The position numbers were made by a program, and so were the translations under genes. The notes under the pieces were generated by a model, which had not been told where the DNA came from, made no database searches, and worked only from the letters and a program-made list of their open reading frames with translations. Positions 45,663-55,216 of a stretch of 64,000 nucleotides of DNA are shown in pieces. Location: NCBI GenBank assembly GCA_024742815.1, contig JANSXX010000012.1, positions 38,742 through 102,741 on the forward strand, read 5' to 3'. The DNA comes from HXMU1420-13 sp024742815 (lineage in GTDB: Bacteria > Bacteroidota > Rhodothermia > Balneolales > Balneolaceae). The first letter of the stretch is position 1, and the number at the start of each line of letters is the position of its first letter.

Positions 45663-46763
45663 TTACTCAGCAGCTTCCAATTCGTTTGAGACAGGATAGT
45701 CAATGTATCCTTCTTTCCCAGGTGTATAAAATGTGTCAGGATTCGGTTCTGCTAAATCGATATTATTTTTTAGTCGGCTTGGCAGATCAGGATTTGAAAT
45801 GAACGGACGGCCGAAGGCAATTAAATCACCCAAACCGGATTCTAAATCTTCGTTCGCCTGGGCTTCTGATGTGTAACCGCCTGATAAAATAATTGCTCCG
45901 TTCGAAAAAGCATCACGAATACTTTGTTTGATTTCACGCGGAACTTCCGGCGCTCCCATCGCAGAGTGATCTACGATGTGAATATATGCTAACCCGATAT
46001 TATTTAAGCCTGCTGCAAGTTGATTATATTGTTCATTGAGTTCTTGATGAGGCTTTATCTCGTTAAATACTCCAAACGGCGATAAACGAATTCCTATCTT
46101 ATCTGCCCCAATAGCGTTAGAAACAGCCTTCGCCACTTCTAGTGCAAAACGGTTTCTATTCTCGATACTTCCACCATATTCATCTTCTCTTTGATTTACA
46201 TTTGGTGCCAAAAATTGCTCGATTAAATAGCCGTTAGCGCCGTGTAATTCCACGCCATCAAAACCAGCTTTGATTGCTCTTTGTGCAGCATCCACATATT
46301 CTTGAATGGTAGATTCAATATCATCCAAAGTCATAGCTTCAGGCGTAGGAAATTCCTGAGGACCTTCCTGATCGGTATACATTTGCTCACTTTCAATTCT
46401 TACCGCACTTGGAGCTACAACTTTTGCATTGTCCGGCAGATTCAATGGATGTGACACTCGCCCCGTATGCATTAACTGCATAAAGATTTTTCCATTATTT
46501 GCGTGGACTTCATCCGTAATTTTCTTCCAAGCCTCGGTTTGTTCATCATTGTATATCCCGGGAATTCTTGGATATCCTACTCCATTCGGTGATGGCCCAA
46601 CACCTTCGGTAATGATAAGCCCGGCTCCTGATCGCTGCCCATAATAAGTGGCCATAATTTCAGTGGGAATGTGATGTTGATCCGCACGATTGCGAGTCAT
46701 GGGAGCCATCACGATTCTATTCTTTAATGATACATTGCGAAGTGAATATTCTGTAAATAACAT
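45663..46763 (-). CDS. Old yellow enzyme family alkene reductase (NemA-like)
   Basis: A 366-residue FMN-dependent TIM barrel: NRIVMAPMTRNRA, GAGLIITEGVGPSPNGVGYPRIPGIYND, MQLMHTGRVSHP, FDGVELHGANGYLIEQFL, NQREDEYGGSIENRNRF, IAFGRPFISNPDLP. The HGAN pair and the GGSIENR stretch are those of N-ethylmaleimide/OPDA-type reductases, which reduce activated C=C bonds with NAD(P)H. The gene stands alone with its own upstream spacer of about 190 bp. Confidence 0.92.
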   Translation of the reverse strand: MLFTEYSLRNVSLKNRIVMAPMTRNRADQHHIPTEIMATYYGQRSGAGLIITEGVGPSPNGVGYPRIPGIYNDEQTEAWKKITDEVHANNGKIFMQLMHTGRVSHPLNLPDNAKVVAPSAVRIESEQMYTDQEGPQEFPTPEAMTLDDIESTIQEYVDAAQRAIKAGFDGVELHGANGYLIEQFLAPNVNQREDEYGGSIENRNRFALEVAKAVSNAIGADKIGIRLSPFGVFNEIKPHQELNEQYNQLAAGLNNIGLAYIHIVDHSAMGAPEVPREIKQSIRDAFSNGAIILSGGYTSEAQANEDLESGLGDLIAFGRPFISNPDLPSRLKNNIDLAEPNPDTFYTPGKEGYIDYPVSNELEAAE

Positions 46764-46955
46764 GTGATTATTCTATTGATTAATACTTAACTCAATACTT
46801 AAAAGAGAAGGAGTAATAATCAGTTCCAATTTGTATTTCGATTCTATCCGTAAAGCCTATAGAGAAAATTGATGAAGCAAAAATCAGTTCATCTAATTCA
46901 TCATCACTTCATAGATTCAATTATATTCTAAGCTGAATTTTTAAAACTATGATGT

Positions 46956-49337
46956 ATGAAGCGTTTACTTACTCTTGTGTTTTCTTTAGCGGTATTTCTC
47001 AGCTGCACGACTTACTCAAATCGGGATTTTATTGATTTCGAGCATTCGGGCAACCAATATTCGGTAACCGTGGATGACGGCGAGTATATTTTTCAATTCT
47101 ATTCGCCTGAAATCTTGGAAGTACATTTTATTCCAACCGGAGAAACTATGGAAGATAGTTCTCATGCCGTGGTGATGGAGCTTCCTCAGCAGGCCATTGC
47201 ACAGGTAAATGAACAACGAAATTCCATCACGCTAGAAAGTGAAGCCCTTTCCGTTCGGATCCGAAAAGATCCTTTTCAAATCTCTTATTTCCATGATGAT
47301 GAACAAGTTATTGCAGAGTTAGCCGGTTTTGAGAGAGATACGTTGGAAACCATCGAGTTTTCTATAACCGATATCGAAGCATTATATGGAACAGGTTCAC
47401 GTGCTTTGGGGATGGATCGGCGCGGTCACCGGCTGCCACTTTACAACAAAGCTCAGTATGGATATAGCGATTATAGCGAACAGTTAAATTACACGCTTCC
47501 TGTGGTATTATCCTCAAAACAATATCTGTTACACTTCGATAATGCGCCGATTGGTTTTATTGATTTAGACAGCCAAGGTGATAATACCCTCACTTATGAG
47601 ACGATTTCGGGCAGAAAAACCTACCAATTGGTCGTTGGGGATAGCTGGCTGGATATAATGGATAATTACACCACGCTTACTGGAAAACAACCTATGCTAC
47701 CGCAATGGGCGTTAGGTAACTTTGCAAGCCGATTTGGCTATCACACTCAAGACGAAGTATTAGAAACAGTAGCAAAATTCAAAGAAGATGAAATCCCTGT
47801 TGATGCGGTAATCATAGATCTATTTTGGTTCGGTAAAACGATTCAATACACCTTGGGTAATTTGGAATTTTACGCCGATTCATTTCCCGATCCGGATCGT
47901 ATGATTCGCGAATTACGTGAGCAGGATGTGGAAACCATTCTCATCACCGAGCCTTTTATTCTTAAAACTTCAAACCGATGGGAAGAAGCACTTGAAGAAG
48001 AAATTCTTGCTGTTGATTCAACCGGAGAAGCCGCTGAATTTGAGTTTTATTTCGGTGAAGGCGGAATTATCGATATCTACAGCGAACAAGGATATACTTG
48101 GTTTGCAGACATCAATAAAGCACTTTTTGAACGCGGTGTAACGGGCATGTGGGGCGACCTTGGTGAACCGGAAGCTCACCCATCATACGTAATTCATGAA
48201 ACCGGAACTGCGGATGAAGTGCATAATATTTACGGCCATGATTGGGCGCGATTAGTGTTCAACTCGTTTCTTGAGGTTGATGAAAACATGCGTCCTTTTG
48301 TTCTTATGCGGGCTGGATATTCTGGTTCACAACGATATGGGTTAGTTCCTTGGTCAGGAGATGTAAGCCGTTCTTGGGACGGACTAAGTTCCCAAGTTGA
48401 AATTGCGCTTCAAATGGGAATGCAGGGATTAGCCTACATGCACTCCGATTTGGGAGGGTTTACACCGGCTGAAGCGGACGGAGAACTCTACGCACGTTGG
48501 ATGCAGTATGGTACTTTTCAGCCCATTTATCGTCCACATGCCGATAAGGCCCTGCCAAGCGAGCCCGTTTTTTGGGACGATACCACCAAGGCTTTAGCCA
48601 AACAAGCCATTGAGTTACGCTATCAAATGTTGCCATATAATTATACACTAAGCTGGGAAAATACAGTGACGGGAGCACCTCTCATGCGACCATTATTTTT
48701 CGAGGAGCCTGAAAACGAGCAACTTTTCGATTACGATATTTCCTATTTCTGGGGCGAGGATTTCTTAATTGCTCCTATCATGAATGCCGGACAAGAAACA
48801 ATCGAGTTTTATGCGCCTGCAGGCTCTTCTTGGTTTGATTTCTACACAGACGAGCGTTTGGACGGCGGGCAATATCATACCGTAGCAACTCACATGGAAT
48901 ACATTCCAACGTATGTTCGATCTGGTGCGATAATTCCGATGGCGCAATCGATGCAATCCACCAAAGAATATGATGGCAATACACTGGATATTCATTATTT
49001 CTACAATGCTGATGCCGGTTCTACCACAGCCACAGTCTACAACGATGATGGGCTTACCTTCGAAGCCTACGAAAAAGGGGAGTATGAACTATTACAGTTC
49101 GAAGCAGTAGCAGATGAAGCGTCAATAGCTCTCTCATTAAGTGCAGAAATTGGTGCAAATTATGCAGCACAAGATAAAAGCTTAAATCTGGTACTTCGAA
49201 ATATTGATAGAGATCCGGCGCAAGTTACCGTAAATGGAAAACCTGTGGTAAGTACCTGGAATTGGGACGAACAGCGAGTGAGTTTTGCCTTAGAGTGGAA
49301 TACAGCGGAAGATGCAGAGGTTTTAATTCGGTTTTAG
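46956..49337 (+). CDS. GH31 family alpha-glycosidase lipoprotein
   Basis: A 793-residue lipoprotein (LAVFLSCTT). After an N-terminal beta domain (ALYGTGSRALGMDRRG region) comes the GH31 barrel, with DAVIIDLFWFG, nucleophile Asp near residue 401 in GMWGDLGEPE, and RAGYSGSQRYGLVPWSGDVSRSW with probable acid/base Asp near 469. The C-terminal beta domains hold PLMRPLFFEEPE and FYTDERLDGG. It probably cleaves alpha-glucosides or alpha-xylosides at the cell surface. A strong terminator follows. Confidence 0.9.
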   Translation: MKRLLTLVFSLAVFLSCTTYSNRDFIDFEHSGNQYSVTVDDGEYIFQFYSPEILEVHFIPTGETMEDSSHAVVMELPQQAIAQVNEQRNSITLESEALSVRIRKDPFQISYFHDDEQVIAELAGFERDTLETIEFSITDIEALYGTGSRALGMDRRGHRLPLYNKAQYGYSDYSEQLNYTLPVVLSSKQYLLHFDNAPIGFIDLDSQGDNTLTYETISGRKTYQLVVGDSWLDIMDNYTTLTGKQPMLPQWALGNFASRFGYHTQDEVLETVAKFKEDEIPVDAVIIDLFWFGKTIQYTLGNLEFYADSFPDPDRMIRELREQDVETILITEPFILKTSNRWEEALEEEILAVDSTGEAAEFEFYFGEGGIIDIYSEQGYTWFADINKALFERGVTGMWGDLGEPEAHPSYVIHETGTADEVHNIYGHDWARLVFNSFLEVDENMRPFVLMRAGYSGSQRYGLVPWSGDVSRSWDGLSSQVEIALQMGMQGLAYMHSDLGGFTPAEADGELYARWMQYGTFQPIYRPHADKALPSEPVFWDDTTKALAKQAIELRYQMLPYNYTLSWENTVTGAPLMRPLFFEEPENEQLFDYDISYFWGEDFLIAPIMNAGQETIEFYAPAGSSWFDFYTDERLDGGQYHTVATHMEYIPTYVRSGAIIPMAQSMQSTKEYDGNTLDIHYFYNADAGSTTATVYNDDGLTFEAYEKGEYELLQFEAVADEASIALSLSAEIGANYAAQDKSLNLVLRNIDRDPAQVTVNGKPVVSTWNWDEQRVSFALEWNTAEDAEVLIRF

Positions 49338-49381
49338 AATTCTTGACTGAGTTACTTTAAAACACATTTTAGTAGATAAAA

Positions 49382-49416
49382 AAGTCAGTTCATCCCTATG
49401 GTAGATGAACTGACTT
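49382..49416. terminator. Bidirectional intrinsic terminator
   Basis: A perfect 13-bp inverted repeat, AAGTCAGTTCATC (49382-49394) and its complement (49404-49416), lies between the convergent GH31 and cupin genes. Confidence 0.88.
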
Positions 49417-49431
49417 AAACATATATGGTAT

Positions 49432-49866
49432 TTACTCCGCCAAGAAAACACCATATTTATTGAAGGTTTTTACTACTTCTTCAATATTTGATTGATCCAT
49501 GTTGTGCACTTCTTTAAACATGCGTTCGAAACCACCTTGTGCAATAGTTACAAGCATTTTAGTTGGCTTTAAAAATGTATATGCATGCGGCACGTTTCTT
49601 GGGCCAAAAATTGTATCTCCAGGACCTGCAACAATCTTTTTGCCATGCACCATAAATTCGGCCTCACCTTCTACGATATAAAAAACTTCATCTTCGTTAG
49701 TATGGTAATGAGGAGGAACTCCGGCTCCTGCTTCGTTATTCGTTTCAACAACGGTAAATTGTCCGTGTGTCTCTTCGCTGGATACTTTAATGGTAATATT
49801 ATCGGCTAAAACTTTTACGTGTTCGCCTTCGCCACTCTTGATATACTTTGGTTCTAATGTGTTCAT
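49432..49866 (-). CDS. Cupin-domain protein
   Basis: A 144-residue single cupin. Motif 1 is GVPPHYHTNEDEVFYIVEGEAEF, with the H, H and E metal ligands, and motif 2 is PGDTIFGPRNVPHAY. A ligand-binding or enzymatic role (dioxygenase, isomerase or sensor) cannot be told apart. The palindrome CTTAAyCTAGrTTAAG lies 91 bp upstream of its start, the same distance as for the 223-residue protein gene. Confidence 0.82.
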   Translation of the reverse strand: MNTLEPKYIKSGEGEHVKVLADNITIKVSSEETHGQFTVVETNNEAGAGVPPHYHTNEDEVFYIVEGEAEFMVHGKKIVAGPGDTIFGPRNVPHAYTFLKPTKMLVTIAQGGFERMFKEVHNMDQSNIEEVVKTFNKYGVFLAE

Positions 49867-49956
49867 CGCTCTGATATATTTTGTTTGTGATTAACTTGAC
49901 GTTTAAAATTTACAAACAAAGTAAATTCAGTACCTTGAAGTAGGTTAAGAAGGGCA

Positions 49957-49972
49957 CTTAATCTAGGTTAAG
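49957..49972. promoter_or_regulatory. Palindrome upstream of the cupin gene, possible regulator site
   Basis: CTTAATCTAGGTTAAG lies 91 bp upstream of the cupin start and overlaps the end of the Crp/Fnr-like gene. Its exact complement is found at 51522-51537, 90 bp upstream of another gene of the cluster. A further half, TAGGTTAAG, precedes it at 49941. Confidence 0.5.
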
Positions 49973-50567
49973 AAGCTTTGGACTGCTGCCAATACTCTTT
50001 TTTCAGTTTAGAGAAAAATTCTGGAGTAACACCTATATATGAGGCAATGTATTGATTAGGTAAGCGATGAAGATACTGCGGATAGGTTTCCAAAAAATCT
50101 TTGTACCGAGATTGCGCATTTGAGCCAATTAAGCTCAAAATACGATCATATGAGCGAATCATACTGTTTCGGAATTTTTCTCGAAACAGAGAGTTTAGTT
50201 CCGGGCAACTTTCAAGCATTTTTTCTTGATTCGCTTTTGTAACACTTAATACTTCTGCATTTTCAAAGCATTGGATGTTTAGCCTTGTTGTTACATCGTT
50301 AAAAAAACTTTTGGGGTCACCAATCCACCAATTGTTAAAAGCGAACTGCAGATTATGCTCTTTAAAGTTTTCATCTACAATAAACATCCTAAAAGCTCCC
50401 TGAAGAACAAAGTTATTATACCTGCAAAACTCACCTTCGTTTAGAATGTACTGCCCCTTTTTAAATCGCCGTAGCATAAAGCACTCACGAATTATTTCTT
50501 GTGTTTCTTCGGGAAGTGAGACTGCGCACTCTAAATAGTTAATTAATTGCTGGTGTTTGATACTCAT
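49968..50567 (-). CDS. Crp/Fnr-family transcriptional regulator
   Basis: A 199-residue protein. The cyclic-nucleotide-binding-type beta roll spans about 20-110 (KKGQYILNEGEFCRYNNFVLQGAFRMFIVDE) and a helix-turn-helix-like C-terminus follows (LHRLPNQYIASYIGVTPEFFSKLKKEY). This short form without a clear effector pocket is very common in Bacteroidota. It probably controls the neighbouring cupin and repeat-protein genes; that is inferred from the shared palindrome. Confidence 0.85.
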   Translation of the reverse strand: MSIKHQQLINYLECAVSLPEETQEIIRECFMLRRFKKGQYILNEGEFCRYNNFVLQGAFRMFIVDENFKEHNLQFAFNNWWIGDPKSFFNDVTTRLNIQCFENAEVLSVTKANQEKMLESCPELNSLFREKFRNSMIRSYDRILSLIGSNAQSRYKDFLETYPQYLHRLPNQYIASYIGVTPEFFSKLKKEYWQQSKAS

Positions 50568-50760
50568 AACACGGAGCAGAGGATTTAGCTTAGATAGTTT
50601 TCGTTGTTATCGACTGATTGAGCTAAATCGTTAAAAAAAATCACTCTCTTAAAAAAAGATTTGTAATTGGAAGGGGGAAAAGCGTTTAAAAAAAGAATGG
50701 GTATTACTCATAGAGCAATACCCGAAAAAAAATGACTGAGTTAAAGGTGAACGAGAGCGA

Positions 50761-51432
50761 TCAGATACCTTTCATCAAAAAGGCTTCATGAGTTACATTG
50801 TATTTTTGAATTAAAGAATTCATGGTGTCATCACTAATGAACTCACCCATTCTGGTCATATCAAATTCATAGAGTAAAACTACTGCTTGTTGATCGTTAA
50901 CCTTTATTACTTGAGTTTTAGCTTCATCAGCAAAAAGTGCTCTTCGTTTTGAATCAGTATTGAATGCATTATTAATCCAGCTGTAATAATTATCAAAGCT
51001 TACAATGAATGCTAAATCAGCTCGGTTTGGCGCTTCGTTTGGATTTATATCTTTTAGATTGGTTAATCGAAAAACATCGTGGTCTACGTTATATTTTTCC
51101 GCCAGCGATTTCATGCTTGGGTGTCCGGCAAATTCCGGCATTCTTTGTAAATCAAACGACTTCAAAATTACCAATCCTTTGCGTTCATCAACTTTAGCAA
51201 CAATTGTTTGATCTTCGCGGCAATACTGTGCTCTTCGGTCGGTATCCGGTAAAAAAGCGTAATTATACCAACTGTTATAGTCGGTAGAAGTCGCAAAGAA
51301 TAATAGGTCGGTGTATTCGGTATGGATGGTTGATTTCAGCGATGCTGATTTAACCGAGGCAGCAATGTAATCTTGACCAATAGCACTGCTGGTAAGGCTT
51401 AGGCTCAATAGTATGAATAGTATAGTTCTCAT
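50761..51432 (-). CDS. Exported protein with two tandem repeats
   Basis: A 223-residue protein with a signal peptide (LTSSAIGQ). The mature part is two related halves of about 95 residues. Each has (N)xxSWxNxAF, a DxxRRAxx segment, a VVLL/VILKSFDxxRMxEF stretch, and NSLIQKYNV/KSLAEKYNV followed by xHEAFL/DHDVFR. No named family recognised. It is close to the Crp/Fnr-like gene and preceded by the palindrome at 51522. Confidence 0.6.
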   Translation of the reverse strand: MRTILFILLSLSLTSSAIGQDYIAASVKSASLKSTIHTEYTDLLFFATSTDYNSWYNYAFLPDTDRRAQYCREDQTIVAKVDERKGLVILKSFDLQRMPEFAGHPSMKSLAEKYNVDHDVFRLTNLKDINPNEAPNRADLAFIVSFDNYYSWINNAFNTDSKRRALFADEAKTQVIKVNDQQAVVLLYEFDMTRMGEFISDDTMNSLIQKYNVTHEAFLMKGI

Positions 51433-51469
51433 GACGTGTATATTTAGTGTTGTGATTATTTTTACACAA

Positions 51470-51477
51470 CAAAATTA
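51470..51477 (-). promoter_or_regulatory. -7 box of the tandem-repeat protein gene
   Basis: On the minus strand this reads TAATTTTG, matching TAnnTTTG, 38 bp upstream of the start codon. No matching TTG at -33 was found, which would fit an activator-dependent promoter with the palindrome about 45 bp upstream. Confidence 0.45.
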
Positions 51478-51521
51478 CACATCATCCAGCCTTCCATCCT
51501 TTAAGTAGTTCACTTAATTCT

Positions 51522-51537
51522 CTTAACCTAGATTAAG
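51522..51537. promoter_or_regulatory. Palindrome upstream of the tandem-repeat protein gene
   Basis: CTTAACCTAGATTAAG is the exact complement of the site at 49957-49972 and lies 90 bp upstream of the start at 51432. It is a likely operator of the Crp/Fnr-like regulator encoded between the two sites. Confidence 0.5.
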
Positions 51538-51564
51538 CGATGTTTGATTGAAGAGTTTAAATTC

Positions 51565-52713
51565 TTAACCAATTTTCGAAGCCATGTCGATGGCGGCCAT
51601 TGCGTAACCGCCGTCGTCGCCATCCACAAAATGAAAATGCATACCTGAATATTCTTTAATCATACAAGTGACCAATGCTGCTTCGGAAGTATGCATACCA
51701 TATCGGAAAGAGCCTTCTTCTTCGAGTTGATTTAGATAGTTGGTGAGGCTTACTTTTTCTTCTTCGGTACAAGAAAGCACCACACGCAGCATGTCGTCGA
51801 ACTTTTTATAGTCCGAGTTCATGATGAGGTCTGATTTATAGTTCCCCCAATTGAAAGAGTTAGTTTTGATGTTAAACCCCATCAAAATTTTTCCAATAAT
51901 GATTCGGTAATATAAATCTATGATATACTTTACTTTATCGATGAAGGATTTTGCAAAAGTACGGGTACGGAATTCATTTTTTAGCCAACGCGGATTAAAT
52001 GAGAATTTCAGAGCCGGCTCAGTAATGGGATGCTCAGAACTCACAATATCTTCAATATTGGTGATGATTTTGCGGTATTCTTTCACCGAGTTTAATGAGC
52101 TTTCGGTACATTTAACCAGCATCGATACAACCAGCTTTCCATCTTGTGAAACCCGATCCCAGCGGCATTCTAAACCCGTAAAATCTGCCATCACTTTTTG
52201 GCTGTCCGACTCGATGATATATTTCGAATTTTTTTGCTTAAGCAATTTATCAGCGAGTGCCAATCCTCCGCCGGTGAATACCGCCTGCTCATATACTTGA
52301 GAGAGTTTTACTTTCGCAACCAGCAGTTCCCCGCCTTCATCCCTGATTTCTTTAACAGAAATCGCCCCGATTCTAAGCTCCAGAGAAAAAGCTACCTTAG
52401 CCATGTTTTTAGTACCTAAAAAAGCCTCTTTGGTGAGTTCCAGATACTCAGGAGGTACACAAATACTTGCACCATCTCCACCAAAAACATAAGGCACATC
52501 GATGGTATCTAAAGCGTTGATGGTGGCAACAATACAAGAAGCTCCAATAGTATTTACCTCTTTATACTTTCCGGCTTTAATAGCATCCCGGCTGCCAACT
52601 ACATCAGAAAGTACAACATACCATTCGTCAGGAATTCGGTGATAAGATTCCGGCTCTGTGATTGCATGGAAATCTTGTAAACTAGGGAGTGAGGCATAAA
52701 AATTTGTATTCAT
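51565..52713 (-). CDS. DUF3095 family protein
   Basis: A 382-residue protein: DEWYVVLSDVVGSRDAI near 28-45, VPYVFGGDGASICVP, LRIGAISVKEIRD, FTGGGLALADKLLK, and a C-terminal SFRYGMHTSEAALVTCMI. This is the DUF3095 pattern, and the Asp-containing SDVVGS and GGDGA strands recall nucleotide-cyclase-like folds. It lies 6 bp downstream of corA on the same strand. Function unknown. Confidence 0.85.
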   Translation of the reverse strand: MNTNFYASLPSLQDFHAITEPESYHRIPDEWYVVLSDVVGSRDAIKAGKYKEVNTIGASCIVATINALDTIDVPYVFGGDGASICVPPEYLELTKEAFLGTKNMAKVAFSLELRIGAISVKEIRDEGGELLVAKVKLSQVYEQAVFTGGGLALADKLLKQKNSKYIIESDSQKVMADFTGLECRWDRVSQDGKLVVSMLVKCTESSLNSVKEYRKIITNIEDIVSSEHPITEPALKFSFNPRWLKNEFRTRTFAKSFIDKVKYIIDLYYRIIIGKILMGFNIKTNSFNWGNYKSDLIMNSDYKKFDDMLRVVLSCTEEEKVSLTNYLNQLEEEGSFRYGMHTSEAALVTCMIKEYSGMHFHFVDGDDGGYAMAAIDMASKIG

Positions 52714-52719
52714 ACCGGC

Positions 52720-53802
52720 TTACAACCACTTTTTGTGTTTAAAAAATGCCACTAGTCCTATGGTTGTTACAAGCATTACGCCAAGTAAAGTGGGATAAGC
52801 CCAGGGATATTGGAGTTCCGGCATGTGCTGGAAATTCATTCCATAAATTCCGGCTAAAAAGGTAAGAGGGATAAAAATCGCAGCTACAATAGTGAGTACC
52901 TTCATCACCTGATTCATTTCGTTACTGAGTAGAGAAATGTGTAAATCGGTTAAGGTTTTTAAGGCATCACGATGATCGTTTAATTGGCCTACAATCTGAT
53001 TTAAGTGATTTTTCAGATCTTCATAAAAGTGGGAAATTTCGTCGCTTATAAATTCAGACTCATGCTTAGTGATGTGCTGAATAGCCAGATCGAGCGGCAC
53101 CATATATTTTCTAAGTTGAATGAGTTCTTTTTTCAGCCAGTTAATATCGTTTAGAGTATCCTTGCTGTTATTTTTGAAGATTTTCTCCTCCAGCTGATCA
53201 ATTTCTGTAGTGAACTCATCGAGCACTAAAAAGTAGTTATCTACTACGGCATCAAGCAATGCATAGAGTAAATAGTCATGACCTCGTGATCTGAATTTTC
53301 CATAAGAAATGCGAAGCCGATTTCGAACACCATCAAATACATCACCGGGCTTTTCTTGCAAAACAAGCAAGTACCGATCGCCTAGCACCAAGCTCATGTG
53401 CTCGGTTTCGATTTCGTCGTCTTGCATGCGAATCATCTTTAACGTGATAAAAAGCTGATGCTCAAACTCTTCAGTTTTCGGTAATTCGCTGGTATTTAGG
53501 GCATCTTCTAAGGCAAGGTTGTTGATCGAGAATTGAGTGCCTACACTCGAAATTACTTCAGCATTGTGTAATCCCGATATCGTAAACCAATTTACTTTGT
53601 CGCCCCGAATGGCAGAATACACACCCTCATGATTTGCGATGGCTTCCTCTACCAGCGATTCCGGATTGTATTGAATTGCACTAATCTCGACCGGTGTTTC
53701 GGTATGATCTCCGGTATAAAGTAATGTACCGGGCGCTAAACCAGCTTTCTTATACATGTAATACTTTTTTGCAGAGTATAAGAAACCTGCAAAGGTTTCC
53801 AT
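52720..53802 (-). CDS. corA: CorA family Mg2+/Co2+ channel
   Basis: A 360-residue protein. A cytoplasmic N-terminal domain and long stalk helix precede two C-terminal membrane helices. The signature GIYGMNF (GMN) lies in the helix-1 loop near residue 320, followed by MPELQYPWAYP and a lysine-rich C-terminus (FFKHKKWL). It mediates divalent cation uptake. It is the first gene of a pair with DUF3095. Confidence 0.93.
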   Translation of the reverse strand: METFAGFLYSAKKYYMYKKAGLAPGTLLYTGDHTETPVEISAIQYNPESLVEEAIANHEGVYSAIRGDKVNWFTISGLHNAEVISSVGTQFSINNLALEDALNTSELPKTEEFEHQLFITLKMIRMQDDEIETEHMSLVLGDRYLLVLQEKPGDVFDGVRNRLRISYGKFRSRGHDYLLYALLDAVVDNYFLVLDEFTTEIDQLEEKIFKNNSKDTLNDINWLKKELIQLRKYMVPLDLAIQHITKHESEFISDEISHFYEDLKNHLNQIVGQLNDHRDALKTLTDLHISLLSNEMNQVMKVLTIVAAIFIPLTFLAGIYGMNFQHMPELQYPWAYPTLLGVMLVTTIGLVAFFKHKKWL

Positions 53803-53868
53803 AAATAAAAAAGTGTAAGCACTACATGCAGTTTATGTCAAAAATGCGCTAAAATCTAAAAATCTAGG

Positions 53869-54267
53869 TTACTTCTTACTCTGGCACAGTTCTACCAACA
53901 CCCCGGCATTGTCTTTCGGATGGATGAACGCCACCAACTTATTATCGGCACCATCTTTTGGTTGTTCATTCAAAATAGTGAAGCCTTCAGCACGCAAGCG
54001 ATCTAGCTCAGCATAAATATCTTCCACTTCGAAAGCTACATGGTGCAGCCCCTGACCTTTTTTGGAAACATACTTCGCAATTACAGAATCTTCGCTGGTT
54101 GCGCCTAGTAATTCTACTTTAGATTCGCCGGTTTGGAAAAAAGCCGTCTCAACTTTTTCACTTTCTACAACTTCGCGTTTGGTACACGGGCTGTTAAGGA
54201 TAGTTTTGTATGTTTTTACAGCGGCTTCAAGGTCGGCAACGGCAATTCCTATATGATCGATATGCAT
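53869..54267 (-). CDS. mce: Methylmalonyl-CoA epimerase (VOC fold)
   Basis: A 132-residue VOC-fold protein: IDHIGIAVADLEAAVKTYKTIL, VETAFFQTGESKVELLGATSEDSVIAKYV, GLHHVAFEVEDI, DKLVAFIHPKDNAGVLVELCQ. The spaced H, H and E metal ligands and the GLHHVAFEV strand are typical of methylmalonyl-CoA epimerases, which feed propionyl-CoA carbons into succinyl-CoA. The mutase is not in the window. Confidence 0.9.
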   Translation of the reverse strand: MHIDHIGIAVADLEAAVKTYKTILNSPCTKREVVESEKVETAFFQTGESKVELLGATSEDSVIAKYVSKKGQGLHHVAFEVEDIYAELDRLRAEGFTILNEQPKDGADNKLVAFIHPKDNAGVLVELCQSKK

Positions 54268-54346
54268 GTGAAAAGCGGGTTTATGTGTGTGGTTCTTTTC
54301 GTAAGTTTAGCATCGCAAATTTACATGAAAATTAAATGAACCCCTG

Positions 54347-55216
54347 ATGAAAAAACTTTTATTGCTTGCTGTAACTGCGTTAGTATTTATTTCGTGCAGC
54401 AGCGGAGATGACGCCACTAAACAAGACGATATTGCAATTATTAGCACCGAATTTGGCGAAATGCATGTCTTGTTATACGATCAAACACCTATTCACAAAG
54501 AAAATTTCATAAAACTCGCGAACGAAGGTTTCTACGATAGCACCACCTTTCACCGTGTGATTCAAGGCTTTATGATTCAGGGTGGGGATCCTAATTCCAA
54601 AGACGACAATCCGATGAACGATGGGCAAGGAGGCCCCGGATACACTCTCGAGGCTGAATTTGACAATCAGTTGGTACACAAAAAAGGAGCGATTGCTGCG
54701 GCACGTCTAGGCGATCAACAGAATCCGGAGCGAAGAAGCAGTGGTTCTCAGTTTTACATTGTGCATGGCCGACCGGTACAAAGTATAGAGCTCGATCAAA
54801 TGCAGGCACAGCGTAACGAACTGGCCCGGCAAGATATGATTAGAAAATATGTGCAAGCTCCCGAGCAACAAGAGTTGTTATCAAAGCTTCAAACCTTTAT
54901 GCAATCGAACATGGTGGATAGTGTAGAAGCCGCTATTTCTGAAATCGAACCCATCGCTACCGAAGGTTTTGTTCCAACTACCTACACTCCTACACAAGTT
55001 GATTTATACAACGATATTGGTGGCGCTCCATTTTTAGATGGAAATTACACTGTATTTGGAGAAGTAATTTTAGGCCTAGATATCATCGATAGTATTGCTG
55101 TGCAGGAAACGGGGCAAGCCGACAGACCGTTAGAAGAAATACCAATGACGGTGCGTGTAGAAACCATGGATAAATCAGACATTGAGCAAACTTACGGCTA
55201 CACTTACGATCAGTAA
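54347..55216 (+). CDS. Cyclophilin-type peptidyl-prolyl isomerase lipoprotein
   Basis: A 289-residue lipoprotein (LVFISCSSG). The cyclophilin domain has TTFHRVIQGFMIQGGDP, YTLEAEFD, GAIAAARLG, GSQFYIVHG and a distal VFGEVILGLDIID. A long insertion of about 85 residues with coiled-coil character splits the domain. It probably folds exported proteins in the periplasm. It overlaps the next gene by 35 bp. Confidence 0.88.
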   Translation: MKKLLLLAVTALVFISCSSGDDATKQDDIAIISTEFGEMHVLLYDQTPIHKENFIKLANEGFYDSTTFHRVIQGFMIQGGDPNSKDDNPMNDGQGGPGYTLEAEFDNQLVHKKGAIAAARLGDQQNPERRSSGSQFYIVHGRPVQSIELDQMQAQRNELARQDMIRKYVQAPEQQELLSKLQTFMQSNMVDSVEAAISEIEPIATEGFVPTTYTPTQVDLYNDIGGAPFLDGNYTVFGEVILGLDIIDSIAVQETGQADRPLEEIPMTVRVETMDKSDIEQTYGYTYDQ

